Shown one piece after another: positions 33,290 to 49,474 of a DNA stretch of 64,000 nt. Position 1 is the first letter of the stretch. Each line of letters begins with the position of its first letter. Source of the DNA: Litomosoides sigmodontis (Eukaryota; Nematoda; Chromadorea; Rhabditida; Onchocercidae); assembly GCA_963070105.1 (NCBI GenBank), contig OY718806.1:145001-209000 (forward strand). The letters are read 5' to 3'. The translations under genes and the position numbers were made by a program. The notes below the pieces were generated by a model. The model saw nothing but the letters and a program-made list of their open reading frames with translations. It ran no database searches and was not told where the DNA came from.

Positions 33290-34956
33290 CTACAAAATGA
33301 ATGAATGCGGGATAGGAGAATTAATATCTCATAATAAATATTTAAAATTTGTAGTTGTACTATATTTTTCAGATAGTGAGTTGTTAAAATTGAGTTTGTT
33401 TTTGTGCGCAATGCTCCATCAACAAAAGTATTGAAAATGGGAAAACCCAACGTTCTTTCACCCATATTAATGAGTTTCGAATATTAATGTTAGTTAACAA
33501 GTATTTGTTTGAATAAAACAACTTCTTCATTGTAGCCTCTTTTTGAATGTTGTAAATGTTTTTGGAAATTACTGGTTTAGTTTTATTGGCTGCTCAAACC
33601 TATCCGAAAGTTATAATTTGCGAATTCTTGCGATTTTATGAAGCATTGCAAAAAAGTTGAGTATATTTGATAAAATGCATAAATATGGTCTGCGTAGAGA
33701 ATTTTCATAAAAACCGTCCAGTAAGAATATTGTGCTCCAACTGATAACGTCACAGTCATAGTTGTTATTAGCTGTTACTTAACGCAGTTCCAAAGATATT
33801 TAAAGCACTGCTTTAAGTGATCATCGATATGCAGGTTTCGCGTCTCGCGTGAATTGTAGATTCCGATCGTCTGAAATCAGTAGATAAGGATTACTGATTA
33901 TCAAGCGAGAAATTGGTTGCCAAGTGAATTTCTTGAAAACGTGCTTTTTCCTCCGTCGGTCTCTTATCTGTTTTAGTCATCAAGCAGAAGCACTGGTGGT
34001 GAATTGCGGAGCTGTATGGCACGGAGCAAGAGCGAGGCTTGAATCATTGCATTATTGTTCATTCGAAGTGTTGTTGAAAGGGCTGAGAAGTCAACGAATA
34101 ATCCCTTCATATCCTATATCCTGCTTACATCAGTGCCTCAAATTCCATATGTTGAGGTGGAAGCAAGGACAAGGAACTACAGGCAAGTTTCTTCGACATG
34201 TTTCGAATTTCTCCAAAATTAATGATGCACTGAAATCGATTGTTTCGTGAACCATGTTGTAGCTATGTTTGCACGAAGCATCTTTGAAAAGGAGATGTGA
34301 AGGTGAGTTACTTCATCATGTGTGCAGAGGTCATCCGCCTTAAAGAATACAGATCTTTCAGGAGGCGGTCACATCCTTGACCAAAGATGTTTCGTTTGCT
34401 GGCCACCACAACACTAGATTAATAATTGACTATGCAGCGGGAAGGTGAGTAAAGCGTATCATTCTCATCCTCCTTGCCTCCAAAGCTCTTTTTGAAAAAC
34501 TCAAAGTGATGATGACCCATTCGTAAACATTTTTTTCTTATTCTCAATTTGCTTCTTTCAACCTTTACTTTTAACCCATCATTTTCTTTTCTGCTGCATT
34601 TGTCCATCCGTCACATTACGCGTCAGGTAAAATCTGCAGGTTCTTCCTTTAGCTTTTTTTTAATGCCATAGAAATGAAGAGCGACAAGGTACAACAAGGT
34701 AAGATGTATTTTCCAAGCTTCAAGAAAATAGCCTTTTCCAGATGTTTACTGGTTGCGATGGCACCTCAGTGCACTCTAGTATGTAAGGTGTAGAACGGTT
34801 AAAAGAACGGTGTCGTGTACGTGTACGTAAGTGCCTTTACCTTTACTTATACCAGTGGTAGAAGAGGCCTGTGCTGCACTGGATAGTAAAGGAAGCGATT
34901 TGGCTCAGAGAATGTTGAAGTGAAATTTCTTAAATACTTCCGCAAACGAGCAAGGA

Positions 34957-34959
<3 letters not shown>

Positions 34960-35019
<60 letters not shown>
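34960..35019. repeat. GA dinucleotide repeat
   Basis: A perfect run of about 30 GA units. The poly-Ser/Leu frame on the minus strand over it is an artefact. Confidence 0.95.
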
Positions 35020-35021
<2 letters not shown>

Positions 35022-35407
35022 CAAGGCAAGCTCCCACTCTTCCGTACTTCTTCTGTCGTGCTAAGTTAGAGCTTAGTGCAATGCGTCGTGGCATATCGTT
35101 CTCAACGCCTTTCACACCAGACGTGCGTTGTCGCATCATTGAATGGAAAGGAAAGACTTTGAAATGATGACGATGGTGATATGTGGTGGGGTAGAGGGAT
35201 GCGGTCAGAGACTGCGGGAAATGTGGATGTAAGAGGTCGAGTTTAGCAACAATCATCACTGATAGAGCGAACGTAAAATGGCAGTGCTGGAAGTTAGAGC
35301 ACCGGTTGAGGTCAAAGATTAGATGAGAACATTTTTTTGGAATTTTTTGGTTGAGAGAAAAAGCACAGCCGCCACAAACTGTGTTGTGCTGCACTCCTAT
35401 GCAGTGC

Positions 35408-35436
35408 GACAGCAGCAGCAGCAGCAGCAGCAGCAG
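35408..35436. repeat. CAG trinucleotide repeat
   Basis: About nine CAG units in non-coding sequence. No exon was detected around it on either strand. Confidence 0.9.
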
Positions 35437-36193
35437 TCGGGTAGAGGCACACATATCTTTCCCCTCCTTCCTACGATGATGCAGTAGGTGCGATGTCGTC
35501 GTCATCCTATAGCCTATGGTAGTATCCAGCTAATAATGGGACGAGCTCCCTTGATCAGTCGTTAAGCAGGATAGGGTGTCGTACCTATTTGTAGTAACCT
35601 TCCATCCAAACAGCAATCATTTAAGAAAATACAATGAGTCGTCAGTTCGGAGGGTAAAGCGTTGGAGGAGAAGGGAGAAAAATCCTCGTAGAACAATTAA
35701 TTGTTAACCCGGTTGTCGGTGGTGGATTGGTGTGGCTCCCTTCAAATCCTTTCATTCTCCTTCTATTTAAAAAAAAAAAGAATACAAATAATCTGTGGTT
35801 TAGTTCAGTGTGAAGTGAGACCTCTATGTGAAGGTAATAGCTTGCTACATGGTAGTTACAATACGTGTGATAGCTGCTTTACAAAGTTTTACGCAAATCC
35901 AGTGGCAATTCAGGGAACAATGTTATCCTTCAATTTTGTCGCAAACTCAAAATCTATGGATTGTCTGTGTAGCCAAAGTATTGAGTGTGGTTCTATGCGC
36001 TCCTCACATCATCATCCTTCCGTTCTCTTGTGAGGTATGGCGAATTGAAAAATAAAGTTATGGTTGAGAACAATTTGCTGTTCACTATGAGATAAGTTAT
36101 CGGAGAAAACAGTAAATTCGACAAGGTAAGTGTCTGTCGTGATTTAATTAATTTTAGGAGCGAACCGGGCGAAAGAACACGAAGTTCACGAGA

Positions 36194-39100
36194 ATGGCTA
36201 CACAAGCAGCAGCGCACTGTACTCACATCATCGTTGATGATGACCAGCTGTGTCTGTGGGGATACAAAACAAGTAAAATAAAAACGGTATGTTAGCCATG
36301 TAAGTTTGAGCAATGTTTGAGCGAGCTAGGTATTGGGTTACCCTCATGAGGGCAAGTGTAGAGATCAAGCTGTTATTTTGCACAAAAATATTGTTTTTCA
36401 TCATCTTTCGTAAATATTTTCAGGCGTTGACATGGATAGTTACAGTGTTTACTTTGGGTACATTTCGTTTATTACTGTACTGGTACCCGAAATGGTGGGT
36501 AAAATGTACTGCTTCAGAATGCTCTCTCAGTACAGCAGATTGCCTTTTGATTCGGTGAGTTATTTATCGTATTAAAACTTCGTACTTTATTGGTGGTGAA
36601 GTATTGATGGCTGGCATCAGGTACACATTTGTGAAGGGAAGTATATGACGAGAAGTTTACGTTGCTAAGTTTCTTAATGTGGCAAAAGGTAACAGTGAAA
36701 CTTTTAGTTTGATAGTTACCTTTGCAAAACGAAGTCTCATTGTTTTTACTTCGACAGTAATTTTAAGTAATGAGAACATGGATGTCGCCTTTCGCCCGGT
36801 ACTTTGTATGATCAGTGATAGTACTGCGCAAATGAGTTTGCCTGTAAGCGGTTTTCGAATGGTTGATGTAAACACCTTGAGATATTTCACTTTTAAAAAG
36901 CTTATCTATCTTTGGTATCCTGACGAGAATCGATTCACTTCAATCGATTCACTAGATGTAGATGTAAGTTTGTTTTATTTAGTTACGGATTAGAATTTGT
37001 GAATTATTTTCTTTCATTCTTTCCTTTCTATTCACTACATTCCCTCCTAAATTTTTTCTGCCTTCTTTTTAAATTTCCGGTAGCTATTGAGCTTTTCGAT
37101 ACATAACGTAAAACTGCGTTAATCTGAGGATTCTCTGAACTGTTAATATCATGCGCACATTTTGTACCTCACTGTAATTTTAGATTAACTTTCACCGTTT
37201 TCACACTGTGGCAGAAAAAGGTCTAAATAGCGACGATATTGCTAAGCGTTTAATTGTTTATGGAAAGAATATCATTGACGTGAACCTCAAACCACTGCAT
37301 GTTCTTCTATTCCGTGAAGTTTTATCTCCTTTCTACATATTCCAGTTGTTTAGGTTCGTGTTTTATTTAAGTTTCTATTATGGCTTCAAGAATTTCCAGT
37401 ATTTTTCGACATTAAAATTTGTACTCTATGCGAAGTTTTTATAGCGTTGCGGTTTGGTTTTCTGATCATTACGAGATATATGCTGGCGTTATTGTCACCT
37501 TATCTTTGTTTTCCATAGCGATGGATTTGTACCAGATTCGAAAGCAGGAAAAGAAGTTGCGAAGTATGGTTCATTCTTCTGCTTTCGTACAGGTGCTTAG
37601 AAATGGTGAAAATCCAATGAAAGTAAGTAGCGAAGAAGTAAGTTCTGATTTCTATTTTGCGTGTTTTTACGGCGCTCTGTAAATTTCCACATTTATTATT
37701 AGTGCTTAACAGCTACGTTGTACGACTCCATTGCAGTTAGTACCTGGCGACGTCATTTTAATTCCTCCTAATGGATGTAATATGCAGTGTGATGCCGTAT
37801 TAATTAATGGCACGGTAATTGTAAATGAATCAATGTTGACGGGAGAATCAGTTCCGGTAACCAAGGTGTGTTAGCTTATACTGCTTTTTTCTCTTATCAA
37901 TCATTAATTTAATCGTATTTCAATTCTTTTAGGCAGCATTACCAGATACTGATGATGAATCCTCAGTTTTCTCTTTGAAGCAACATTCCAAGCATATATT
38001 ATTTTGTGGTACTCAGGTACTTCAGACACGCTATTATGCGGGAAAAAGTGTAAAGGTACTAATGTTCAAAATTGGATGACTGCTAGCTCTTAGTGAAAAT
38101 TTTTCATATGGATACCTCATTTATGCGAATGTGAAATTTGTACTTCTGCATATCTGACTAGAAATAATGTATTTTTTGGTACTATCACTTATTCTAGGCA
38201 GTGGTTCTTCGGACTGCATATACAACTTTGAAAGGTCAACTGGTACGTTCAATAATGTATCCAAAGCCGGTTGATTTACGTTTTACAAGCGATCTTTTCA
38301 AATTTATTGGTTTCCTCTCGTGCATTGCCTTATGTGGCTTTTTATATACAATTGTTACTATGATACTTCGCGGTGCAGACATGAGGACAGTTATCGTGCG
38401 TGCACTAGATATTATTACTGTAGTTGTACCTCCTGCTTTGCCTGGTTAGTGATTCTGTATTATCCATATAAAGGCATTGGAAATTATCTGAAACTTTAGT
38501 GAATATTATTGTCACTGTTGGTAATAATTTCGTTGAGAGTTCGATTATAATACTTAAGAAATTTATTTTAAAAGTGTGATGACATTGGTATATTTGGCTT
38601 TTAGCTGCGATGAGTGTTGGAATATTGGCGTCACAGATGCGTCTCCATCGAAAAGATATTTATTGCATTGCTCCCTCAACCATTAATACTTGTGGTGCGA
38701 TCAATGTTGTAAGTTTAATGTTCCATTGCGCTTCCGCTTCCACTGCAAGTAATGTTTACATACACTGTTTTCAATATACAGGTTTGTTTCGACAAAACGG
38801 GAACTTTAACCGAAGATGGTTTGGATTTTCATTCTGTTTGTCCTGTTGTGCAGAGCAGCAGTAAGGAACCGCTATTTCGGCATGAGTTTCCATCACTGAA
38901 TGTCAAAGAGATGTGGGACTACCGCAAGCTTGTTGAAGCAGTGTCTACATGTCATAGTTTGACACGGTTATTCGTTTCCTCCACTCGGCAGTTAGAAGTA
39001 GAAAATAAGGAATTTTTATCTAGAATTTTGCATTTAATGCCTACCGTAATTTTATCTTGGGTAGCCTGTAGTAACTCATAATTGGTTTGCATTGATCCAC

Positions 39101-42100
39101 TATCTTACAGCATAAACGGCATTCTCTGTGGTGATCCGCTTGATTTGATTCTTTTCAAAGACACTTCTTGGACATTAGATGAAACAATGAATTCAAAGAT
39201 TGAAGAAACCGCTCGATTTGATATCTTGGCTCCGCCGGTTGTGCGGAGCGTTCTGGGTGCATGCGGCTGTGACCGCCAAATAGAGCTTGCAATTTTGAGA
39301 CAGTTTACTTTCAGGTGATATCTGTGTCCTTTTATAGGCGGGATACCATTATGATTTAACCGTATCATACTGTACTTTATTTTTGAGCTGTCCTTACACT
39401 CTCCAGGCATTAGTTCAGTTATGTTAGTACTTGAAAAATTCTTTATTTGGTTGAAATTTTTAGTTCTTCGCTGCAACGGATGTCTGTCATTGTACATGAT
39501 CCTGAGGACGAGTCGCATGATATGACTTTGTATTGCAAAGGTGCTCCGGAAATGATAGCTTCGCTTTGTCAACCATCCAGTATTCCTGCTAATTACAGCG
39601 TTCGTTCATTTGAATCATTTTTCGATAATTGTTGTTCCGTGCTGCAGTCTCATTTCCTCTCTTTTTCCTTATTCACAAATTCGATCAAAAGATAGATTTA
39701 TTCATAATCACAGTTTAGTCCGTATGTGTGTTTGAATGTTGAGGATTTCACTTTTTTTTCGAAGTGTCTTTTGCTTTAACTTCATTATTAAAAAGAATAT
39801 AGGCACAATATTTATAAGGCACGATGTTTTTCAAATAATTACTCTTTTAGTCGACATTGTTGATGTCTCCTTTTAACTTGAGATTGTTAGGTATTTTTTT
39901 TTATTATCATGAATCCCTCAAACCTTTTGGTAATCGTTAATGGCGTCGTCCATTTAAACCCATGTTTTCCGTAAGCAATACTTTACAGAATGTCGTGAAT
40001 GATTATGCACAACACGGATATCGATTGATTGCAGTTGCCTACAAAAAGCTGCACATCAGTTTTCCTAAATCGCAGAGGGTGAACAGGGAGCAAGTTCGTT
40101 TTTTGGTAACTGAATGGCTGAAGCTTCTAAAAAAATATTTTTTGGGAATAACAAACAAACCTACATGGGAATAATATTTTGAAGAAAATGAGTTGTTTCA
40201 GGTGGAAAGTGACTTGATATTGCTAGGTCTAGTGACAATGGAAAATCGGTTGAAGGCGCAGACAGTAGGTGTCATTCACCAACTGAATAAGTGAGGATTT
40301 TTAAACCTATCTTCAAAATTTCAGCCACGCAATTGATATTTGTTTCAAATTAATGAGCACAAGAATTTAGAGCTCATATTCGGACTGTCATGATCACTGG
40401 CGATAATATATTCACAGCTCTTAGTGTCGCTCGTGAATGTGGAATCATACAGCCTGTAAAGAAAGCGTATATCGTTGAATGTGGTAATAGAGATTCACCA
40501 AACTCGAGAACCCCTCTTTTGCTAAAACAGGTTTGGGATTTTACCATGTTTTTTTGGTGCTTTTTCGGAGTTAGGTATAAATTAGCTTTTAATTGGACAC
40601 AGTCTAGTTCTTCTGCTTCTGTGACACTTTTCCTCCTAAAATGTGGAGTAATTGTTGTTCGTTTTGTTCAGCTGATGTCAATTTCCTGCAGGCTGCTTCT
40701 TCGTCGGAAGATCTTTTGGATGATTCCTCATCAATTTGTGATATGGAATCGAGAAGTTTTATAGATCCCGCCTACCAACTTTCAGTATCTGGTTGGTGTT
40801 GTTTTTAAAAATTCTTTCAAGTTTAAATCATCATTTGGCATTATTTTCAAGGTTTTGCGCGCTCTATGTGATCTAGTTGGTAAGCAGTTGAAGAATTGCC
40901 TTACAGGTCCAACATTTGAAGTTATTTCTCGCGAATATCCCGAAATCCTACTCAAATTTGTAACTGTTTGTGATGTTTTCGCACGAATGTCGCCCGAACA
41001 GAAGCAGGTGGTAGTAAACAAGCTTCAAGAAGTTGAATACATCGTGGCAATGTGCGGTGATGGTGCCAATGACTGTGCTGCCTTGAAAGTAGATGTGTTC
41101 ATTGTTTTTCTATGTTTTTTCTGACATATAAAAGTTTGAATTTTACAGTGCAACCCACAGGTTTCATGCTACTCAAAGAGGAAAGTAATTATCATTAATG
41201 ACTCTTGGAAATTGGGAAATTATTATGTGAAACTTCCAGGCAGCTCACGCTGGTATATCGTTGTCTGAAGCAGAAGCTTCAATTGCAGCTCCTTTCACTT
41301 CGCGCATACCTGACATTCGTTGCGTTCCCATGATTATTCGTGAAGGTGAAAGCATTATTGTTATCATAACCTTTTTGCCCAAAAATATTTGTGTGTAACG
41401 AACAAGTATTCACCACGATTTTCAGGCCGAGCTGCTCTGGTAACTTCGTTTGGAATTTTCAAATATATGGCAAGCTACTCATTAACTCAGTTTATTTCGG
41501 TTGTTTTGCTTTACTGGCTTGCTACAAATCTTGCAGATTTTCAGGTTTTTTTGTGCTAATTTGTATTGATTCACGTTGTTCCTTGCAACTTCGATTCTTT
41601 ATCCAAATCTGTGCAGTAAATTGTTACTTAAATTTTGATGAACTTTTCAGTTTCTTTTCATTGATCTGTTCCTGGTGACAACAGTGGCAGCATGTTTTGG
41701 ATACACTCCACCATGCGAGAAGCTTGCAGTTTCTCCACCACCAACGAAATTACTTTCTTTTGCATCGTTGCTTTCAGTTGTTGGGCAGCTTTTAATTGTT
41801 TTCGTTTTTCAGGTTAGTTTTTAATGAGGACGAAAGAGGAAAGAGTATGATATATTATGAGCTCGAAATACATATGAGAATTTGTATTTCGAGATTCATT
41901 TGATATTGGTGCCTAATCAGTTCTTTGTTTCAGTTATCTATTTTCATATATACTGCGGTTCAGCCATGGTTTGTACCATTTTCAATTCCATATGGAATTT
42001 CTGTTGAAGATAAAAGGAGTATGCAGGTAACTGTGGAATATGTATAGGAGCGATCTCTGTTGTACCTTTTGTTTGACGTTTAAATTTGCTTATTTTTAAT

Positions 42101-42878
42101 TAAGTCACTGAATTATCGGGTTTTTGGAATAGTTGTACTTCAAAGTGATTGTATTTTGATTTTCAGGGTACTGCCGTGTTTTGCTTGTCCTCCTACCAGT
42201 ATTTAACCTTGGCAGTCATATACAGCAGAGGACCTCCATATCGTAAAACGATTTTTAGCAACACTTCTCTTTGTGCCTGTCTTGGTTAGTGCAGTAGTAA
42301 TTCTATATTTCACTTATGTGCCATAATTGTTTTTTTTTGTAGACCACTTGATGTTTATCTGTTACAGCAATATTAATTTTTATCTGTGTGTGGCTCACGA
42401 TCAATCCTCCGCATTTCCTGGCTATACACATGGAGTACGATCCACTTCCAGAGCTCGGTTATCGGATTTTCATACTCGTTGTTGCTTTCAACTATATTTT
42501 ATGTGCCTATTTGTATGAAATAGGGGTTATCGAATACCTGATTCTTACTGTTCGTGAAAAGTAAGTTATTTTATTCTCCCTCATTGTGTGTTTTGCACAA
42601 TGAAGAGTTTAATAGCTGTTGTTTGTAGGCGATAGCCTCTCAGAACTTGTCGGATTAATAAATTCATCTGTTTAGCGTAAGACTTTGTTAGATAGAAGGT
42701 GTTTGTATTTTAAACAACATGACATGTATTTTTAAGGCGGCGTAAGAATTATTCTGTTAAGACGGATGCAGATATGCTGAGCAAGAATGAAAAAATCTTG
42801 CTTTCGATTAGCAGCAGTCCAAGTTGGATTTCAAGCGTAGCTGAGAGACCTAATGGTCGGTTTGGATTGTACTCCTGA
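36194..42878 (+). CDS. P5B-type ATPase (ATP13A2/ATP13A3 family)
   Basis: Endolysosomal P-type ATPase; characterised vertebrate members export polyamines from lysosomes, and worm relatives are the catp-5/6/7 group. Exons: 36194-36286, 36424-36554, 36768-36963, 37184-37353, 37445-37637, 37737-37865, 37933-38055, 38198-38444, 38605-38708, 38782-38966, 39111-39314, 39464-39599, 39989-40093, 40202-40290, 40371-40530, 40692-about 40784, about 40852-41088, 41240-41345, 41426-41544, 41651-41812, 41934-42026, 42167-42284, 42368-42560, 42737-42878; near 1180 residues. Hallmarks in order: N-terminal hydrophobic hairpin, [15 protein letters not shown] actuator motif, P5B-specific PPALPA in M4, phosphorylation site DKTGTLTED, nucleotide-binding KGAPE, hinge MCGDGANDC, then C-terminal membrane segments. 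All catalytic motifs are intact. The junction between exons 16 and 17 is not resolved. Which P5B paralogue it is cannot be told by eye. Confidence 0.95.
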
Positions 42879-45360
<2,482 letters not shown>

Positions 45361-48338
45361 TCATGATTCCTTTGTATCGTCCACAACAATGAACAATTTC
45401 TGGATGAATTTGGTCATTGTTTCTGGAATTTTACCATTACACTAGTTTACTCAACCAGTTGAAAATAAAAATGTAAAACAGCAATCTCTGACAAGAACAA
45501 ATCACCTTCGTGTCCTGAAGCACTACTCATGAGTTAACTTATTATGAAAATAATGAAATGCAAGGATCAAATGATAGAATACCTGAAGCAATCTCAATGC
45601 ATTTCGGCTTACTTTTCCATGCCACAAATATCAAATAAACGGGAATCGCGGTAAGCATTATTCCAATACCAATTGCTGAAAAGAATGCATCTCTCATAAA
45701 TTCAGAAGGGCCTTAGATGTATCAAAAAACTACAAATGTAAGAAAAATGAAGAAGCTCTTTTGCATTAAACGAATGGACCTGTGTCCTTCGGTGAACCAA
45801 CGATAGGGACAACCACTAAAGCAACACAACCAAGGAAAAAAATTATCGGAAAGGCGAGGTTGACCTGGAAAAAGTGTGAGTCATTCAGATCGAACAAAAA
45901 GGTAATCGGTATGAAAAAAAAACGATCTGGGACATCACGCAAAACACTTACTTTAATAGGCCTTTCAGCATCTGGCATTTTTTTTCGCAACCAAAACAGC
46001 GCTGCAACTACGCAGGCAATAGCCAACCAGTACACTATTTGGATATAATTGATGAGCGAAAAAACATTATCCGATAAAGCAAGGAATGCTATGGAAAGAA
46101 GTCCCTAGAAAACACCACAATTTGGCATACTTAAAGCAATAATCGCATAAAAATTAACGCTAGATTAGTATTGCATTAATGAAGCATTAGAAATTATATA
46201 ACATTAGAAACTATCATAGCTCTAAGGTAAGTTCATATTGCGATTTCAAATCCACCTTCCCAAAACCATTCATGAAATAAGGCTTTACAAAAATATGACA
46301 AACCGTAAAAACAACGGCAGGAATAGGTGTACGGGTATTTTTATTGATCATTGTTAGAACTAGCGGCATATGTCCTTCCCGTGCTCCAACGTAAAATAGT
46401 CTGGAAATCAACTTGATAAACAAAAATCAGAATACACCTGGAAAAGCTTCACTTGAAATTAATTCGAAAACCTCGATGACGTGAAAATAACTCCATTTGC
46501 TGAACCAATTGTTGAACATGCAACAAATATAGGCATTACAAAGGCAAATGGTCCAAACATTTTGTTAGCAAATTCCTAAAAAACAAAAAAATACGCAGTT
46601 TGAAATCTACAATTTATTAAAAATTCAGGCAATAATGGACAAGCCTGATAATAACGTCGTTCATTTGATCAAATAAGCAAATATTCAAGGAAAATAGTGT
46701 AAACACAAACTTACGACAGCAACTGCTGGACTGCTCAGCATTTCATCCGGAGTGATTACGGTATACAAAGCAACATTTGTTAAAGTAAAAATTACAGTAC
46801 ACACAGCGCATGATATGGCAATTGCCAGCGGTAAATTGCTGAAGCAATTTTTCAACATTCTCGATAATATAAGTTCAACTGTACAACGTATCTATCTTAT
46901 ATGTCAACTTGTAGAAGCGACAAACAAAAGAATAGAAAAAACATAACAAACAATTCTCCTAGTTAATGGATCAATACACCCAACCATTTGTAGTACAGAT
47001 AAATTACTATTAAGCTACATTATGATGCAGAGTTCCTAGCAAGATAATGCTTTGCATTTAAGGTAAAAAAATAAGTACCGTCTCGGATTCTGCAACTCTT
47101 CAACGATGAAATTCAGATAATTCCATCCTTGATATGCAAAAAGACCAGAATAGAACGCCAGTGATGCGGTTCCAATATGGGAAGCGGTATTTTCAAATAT
47201 ATTTTCGAACGATTCTCTGTACTGTGGTTTCCCTTTAATTATATGTTCATATAATGGAAGATAATCTAACATTACTAGGCACAACTTCAAGCAAACCATA
47301 TATATTAGCTTTATATTCCTAAGAAAACAGGAAAGAAAACAGAAGAAAATATATCACGAACGAAAACCTGATATTAACAGAACTGCACCAGTCCCAATAA
47401 TCAAACACAGTGCAAACAGTTTTGCAACAGTGAAAAAATCCTGAACGAAAGTCGCTAACCGTATTGACATGCAATTTAATGCCGTTAGAATTACTGTAAC
47501 AAAACAAGATTCAATTGAACAACAAAGATGGCAGTTAACATATAAAAGTTCCTAAATATTAATGAATCCGCTTTATGTCTCATTCCTACTCTTCCTTCAA
47601 TCAGCTACATAAAAACAAATAATATGAAGTTATTTCTGTAAGAACCTACCAAGCAAAATAGTTGCAAGCAATGCTGGTAGCTCGCTAGGTGGTTCACAAT
47701 TTGGATAAAAGGGCCGTAGCATATAAATTGCAAAAGTTAATGCTACTACTGTGCAAGTACATGGTCTGCAATCAAATATGATGAAAAGTGAAAAATCAAT
47801 GTCCGAAAATGTAATGCAAACAATTTTCAACGATCATGGTAATCATAAAATTCACCTTACCACCACAGCTTCAACCCAGAGACGTACGAAAGCCAGAAAT
47901 GGGCCAAATGATTCCATTATATATGCATAATCTCCACCAGATTTGTGAATTAAAGTACCAAGTTCAGCGTAACAGTATGCACCAACCGTAGCAAATAGAC
48001 CACAAACAATCCAAACAATCAGCGACAATCCGACACTCCCTGCTTCTGAAATTAGAAATATATATCAAGTTAGCACAAGACATAAATCTAAACAACGATA
48101 AAATCTTTTCCATTCAATCATTATCACAAAATAAATAAATTGTTTCACGGCATTCTTATCTGATTTTAAAAAAGATGAAGAATAACTACTACTTACTTTC
48201 TTGAACACCTGCCGGCGACACAAATATCCCAGACCCAATGATACATCCGACGATAATGGAAACACCATTGAACAGTGTTAGTGATTTCGCAAGGCCAACG
48301 TTGTCATCTTTTGAAGAAGCACCGTTTTTTGAGCCCAT
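45361..48338 (-). CDS. SLC7 light-chain amino acid transporter
   Basis: LAT-type amino acid exchanger of the plasma membrane, worm aat family. Twelve exons: 48338-48197, 48045-47856, 47765-47650, 47493-47368, 47265-47079, 46838-46715, 46575-46472, 46400-46304, 46104-45952, 45864-45780, 45711-45583, 45422-45361; phases close to 504 residues. Signatures: TM1 substrate motif [12 protein letters not shown], then [38 protein letters not shown]. In the second extracellular loop, PNCEPPSE keeps the Cys that in this family forms a disulphide with an SLC3 heavy chain, so a 4F2hc/rBAT-like partner is expected (inference). The C-terminus is short, ending [11 protein letters not shown]. Exon 2 contains a stronger-looking donor (GTAAGG) five bases before the one needed for frame (AAG|GTGAAT). 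The long open frames on the plus strand here are antisense shadows. Confidence 0.95.
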
Positions 48339-49474
48339 CTTAATGATGATTATAAAAGCTGAAAACGAGTTACACCTAATTTAATTAGTCAGTACTATAA
48401 CACAATACGCCCAAGAATAAGTAAATAGCTAATTATATGAACCCAGTCCAGTAAATGAAAAAATACTCCATACACAACTGAACACAGTACAATGATGTGA
48501 AGGCTTATGCTGACAGTCAATAATCTTTAACTAACGCAAAAGGGTAAAAACAAACTGATTTGACGGGATCACCGTGCAGAAGAATCAGCAACCACCGGGA
48601 ACTAGCCAAGTCATGACACCAGAAAATTCCGGACTTTCGGACTCTTCAGGATATCTCATATCCCAACAAATCCCCCGATCCCACTTGGCCACTGCTTGAT
48701 AACTATGGCCGCTATGAATTCTCACAATTAATCGTTGAAAAGATCGCATATTCAGGTGGATCCCCCCAACCTCTAAATGGTTTATAAAATTCAAACAACA
48801 GATTTTCCGCCTCTTTGGCTTGCAGAGAGAGGCAAGAGATACTGTCACACTTCCCATCCTTATTTTCCAGGAAAATGGCAACCGTTAGAACAACTCTTCT
48901 CCCTTCCATTTCCACGAATTCTTCCGCGAACCGTTTTTATACAAAGCCTGAGCAACCAAATCCCTCCTCCGTAATTTGTTGAATGCAGAAAAAAACCCGT
49001 TAATCTGTGATCGGAAAGCCGTGCTGTGTTTCAGCTGCTGCTATAAATATATTCCCTTGCATCACATGTTTCTAGAGCAACGAAACAGTATTAAGAGATT
49101 AAAGATTAACATGGTTAGCACCTCTTTGTGTAAAAAGCTCTTCCCTCTTTTTGCACCACCTTCTCAACATTAGGGGGTCGTTTTTTTATGTCATTTTCAC
49201 TATTCGTTCAGGAAGCCGTATGATAGTCAGACACTGATTTCTGCTCCGGAATAGGCCAAAAGCAATTGAAGATTGGGAAATCATTCCCCAATGCTAACCT
49301 AACCCGTTGTTTCTTATTGCACCATCCGTTAATTATTTCGGATTACAGTTAAGGTGTTGAAATTTGGGATCTCAGCTTAACGAAGATGAAAGTGTTCTTG
49401 AACAACAATAAATTAACTAATTCGTTACAGTGGCCTCTTGTTTCTTCCAAAACGTGATATGGTGTGAAAAAAGG

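Larger units (their letters stand above)
33290..36193. other. Intergenic region upstream of P5B ATPase
   Basis: No gene recognised. Contents are A/T-rich low-copy DNA, a GA run (34960-35019) and a CAG run (35408-35436). A TTTTAG acceptor-like site ends at 36157, 36 bases before the ATPase ATG, compatible with trans-splicing. The frame at 33924-34250 has no supporting splice signals or family resemblance. Confidence 0.55.

Noticed and set aside
33924..34250. 108-residue plus-strand frame upstream of the ATPase
   Set aside because: No family resemblance and no splice or trans-splice signal tying it to a gene.
45782..46048. Basic plus-strand open frame
   Set aside because: It is the antisense shadow of SLC7 exons 9 and 10.
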